The notes under the pieces: generated by a model | Databases searched by the model: none | Told to the model about the DNA's origin: nothing | What the model saw: the letters and a program-made list of their open reading frames with translations, nothing else | NCBI GenBank assembly: GCA_025934835.1 | Contig: JAICWL010000029.1 | Span: 1 to 34,978 of the forward strand | Length of the DNA stretch: 34,978 nucleotides | Reading direction: 5' to 3' | Origin: Fimbriimonadaceae bacterium | Lineage (GTDB): Bacteria > Armatimonadota > Fimbriimonadia > Fimbriimonadales > Fimbriimonadaceae | In this document: positions 34,652 through 34,978 of the stretch, in pieces | Position numbering within the stretch: the first letter of the stretch is position 1 | Layout: each line of letters begins with the position of its first letter | Program-made: the position numbers and the translations under genes

Positions 34652-34978
34652 ATTACGACCGAGCCTCAAGATGCCGATGGATGGACCTTTGAGCAGAATG
34701 GCGCCTCCCGACTCGCTTGGAGACGGTTGGGCTCGTACTTCCAAGTCCTCGTCGGCGACCCGGCCACCCGGCTCTATTCGGAGCTGCTGGAAATGGACCC
34801 TATGCAAACCACGGACGATGCCGAGTGGGAGATTGAAAAGCACGGCGAGCATGAATACCTCGTCCGGTCGAAGTTCTCGACAACATTTGGCCCATGCGTC
34901 GAGCAGCAGAAGGTCGATGAGCTCGTCCAGCGCTTCGGCGCGCTCCTGGACTGCCGTGAATCGTACGTGAGTGCAACA
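34652..34978 (+). CDS. Unidentified gene, 5' part, with no standard start codon
   Basis: A protein-like frame runs from about 34652 to the window edge without a stop. It reads TEPQDADGWTFEQNGASRLA near its start, then WRRLGSYFQVLVGDPATRLY and HGEHEYLVRSKFSTTF. I do not recognise a family. A perfect AGGAGG stands at 34646-34651, but no ATG, GTG or TTG follows in frame at a proper distance; ATT 34652 and ACG 34655 are the only nearby codons, and the first in-frame ATG is near 34790. The frame upstream is closed by TGA at 34610. Either a rare start codon is used or a base change or indel has damaged the start. Confidence 0.5.
   Translation, partial: MTTEPQDADGWTFEQNGASRLAWRRLGSYFQVLVGDPATRLYSELLEMDPMQTTDDAEWEIEKHGEHEYLVRSKFSTTFGPCVEQQKVDELVQRFGALLDCRESYVSAT

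Overview
The window looks like a chromosomal, origin-proximal segment of a GC-rich, flagellated, diderm bacterium. Diderm character is inferred from a PagL-type outer-membrane protein. The mixture of a Bacillus SigH-like sigma factor, sigma-54, a YlxP/DUF503 protein, a DciA-type helicase loader and a sugar-transport permease with a large insert would fit an Armatimonadota (Fimbriimonadia-like) genome. That placement is inference from gene content only. I see no insertion sequence, prophage, CRISPR array, tRNA or rRNA gene. No stretch over 300 bases lacks a gene.

Layout. 1-3126: 5' part of a large secreted RHS/YD-repeat protein (minus strand, running off the left edge). 3332-7286: seven-iron ferredoxin, PilZ protein, GbsR/MarR-type regulator and Lon protease. 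7269-9523: minus-strand group of a small hypothetical protein, YlxP, a secreted repeat protein and a DoxX-like membrane protein. 9614-14214: YmdB-type phosphodiesterase, PKD-domain secreted protein, alpha/beta hydrolase (minus), ASCH protein and a short ComEC. 14211-20096: minus-strand run sigH, pseudo-receiver LuxR regulator, cdsA, ABC ATPase, valS, with a perfect 16-bp parS site between the last two. 20279-24830: DUF433 protein, S41 peptidase (minus), solitary rplA, SpoU methyltransferase (minus), rpoN. 24887-28997: PagL-like protein (minus), der, HD-domain protein, then dciA and recF (minus). 28991-29220: AT-rich stretch plus six TCCACA-core DnaA-box-like sites, a good replication-origin candidate. 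29225-34978: RDD protein (minus), DUF58 protein, flagellin (minus) with a strong terminator, an unusual MalG-type permease, and the start of an unidentified gene.

How it fits together. Most genes are housekeeping: proteolysis, tRNA charging, ribosome assembly, phospholipid synthesis and transcription factors. The strongest collective signal concerns replication and segregation: a consensus parS, a weaker parS-like site, recF-dciA and a DnaA-box cluster lie within about 20 kb, although dnaA, dnaN and parAB are not in the window. Gene packing is tight: several convergent pairs share their stop codons in a 4-base CTAA or CTAG overlap.

Starts were moved inward from the longest open frame where a ribosome-binding site or family alignment favoured it (PilZ, DoxX-like, YmdB, valS, ABC ATPase, LuxR, rplA, rpoN). 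Family names come from motifs recognised by eye; no database search was possible.
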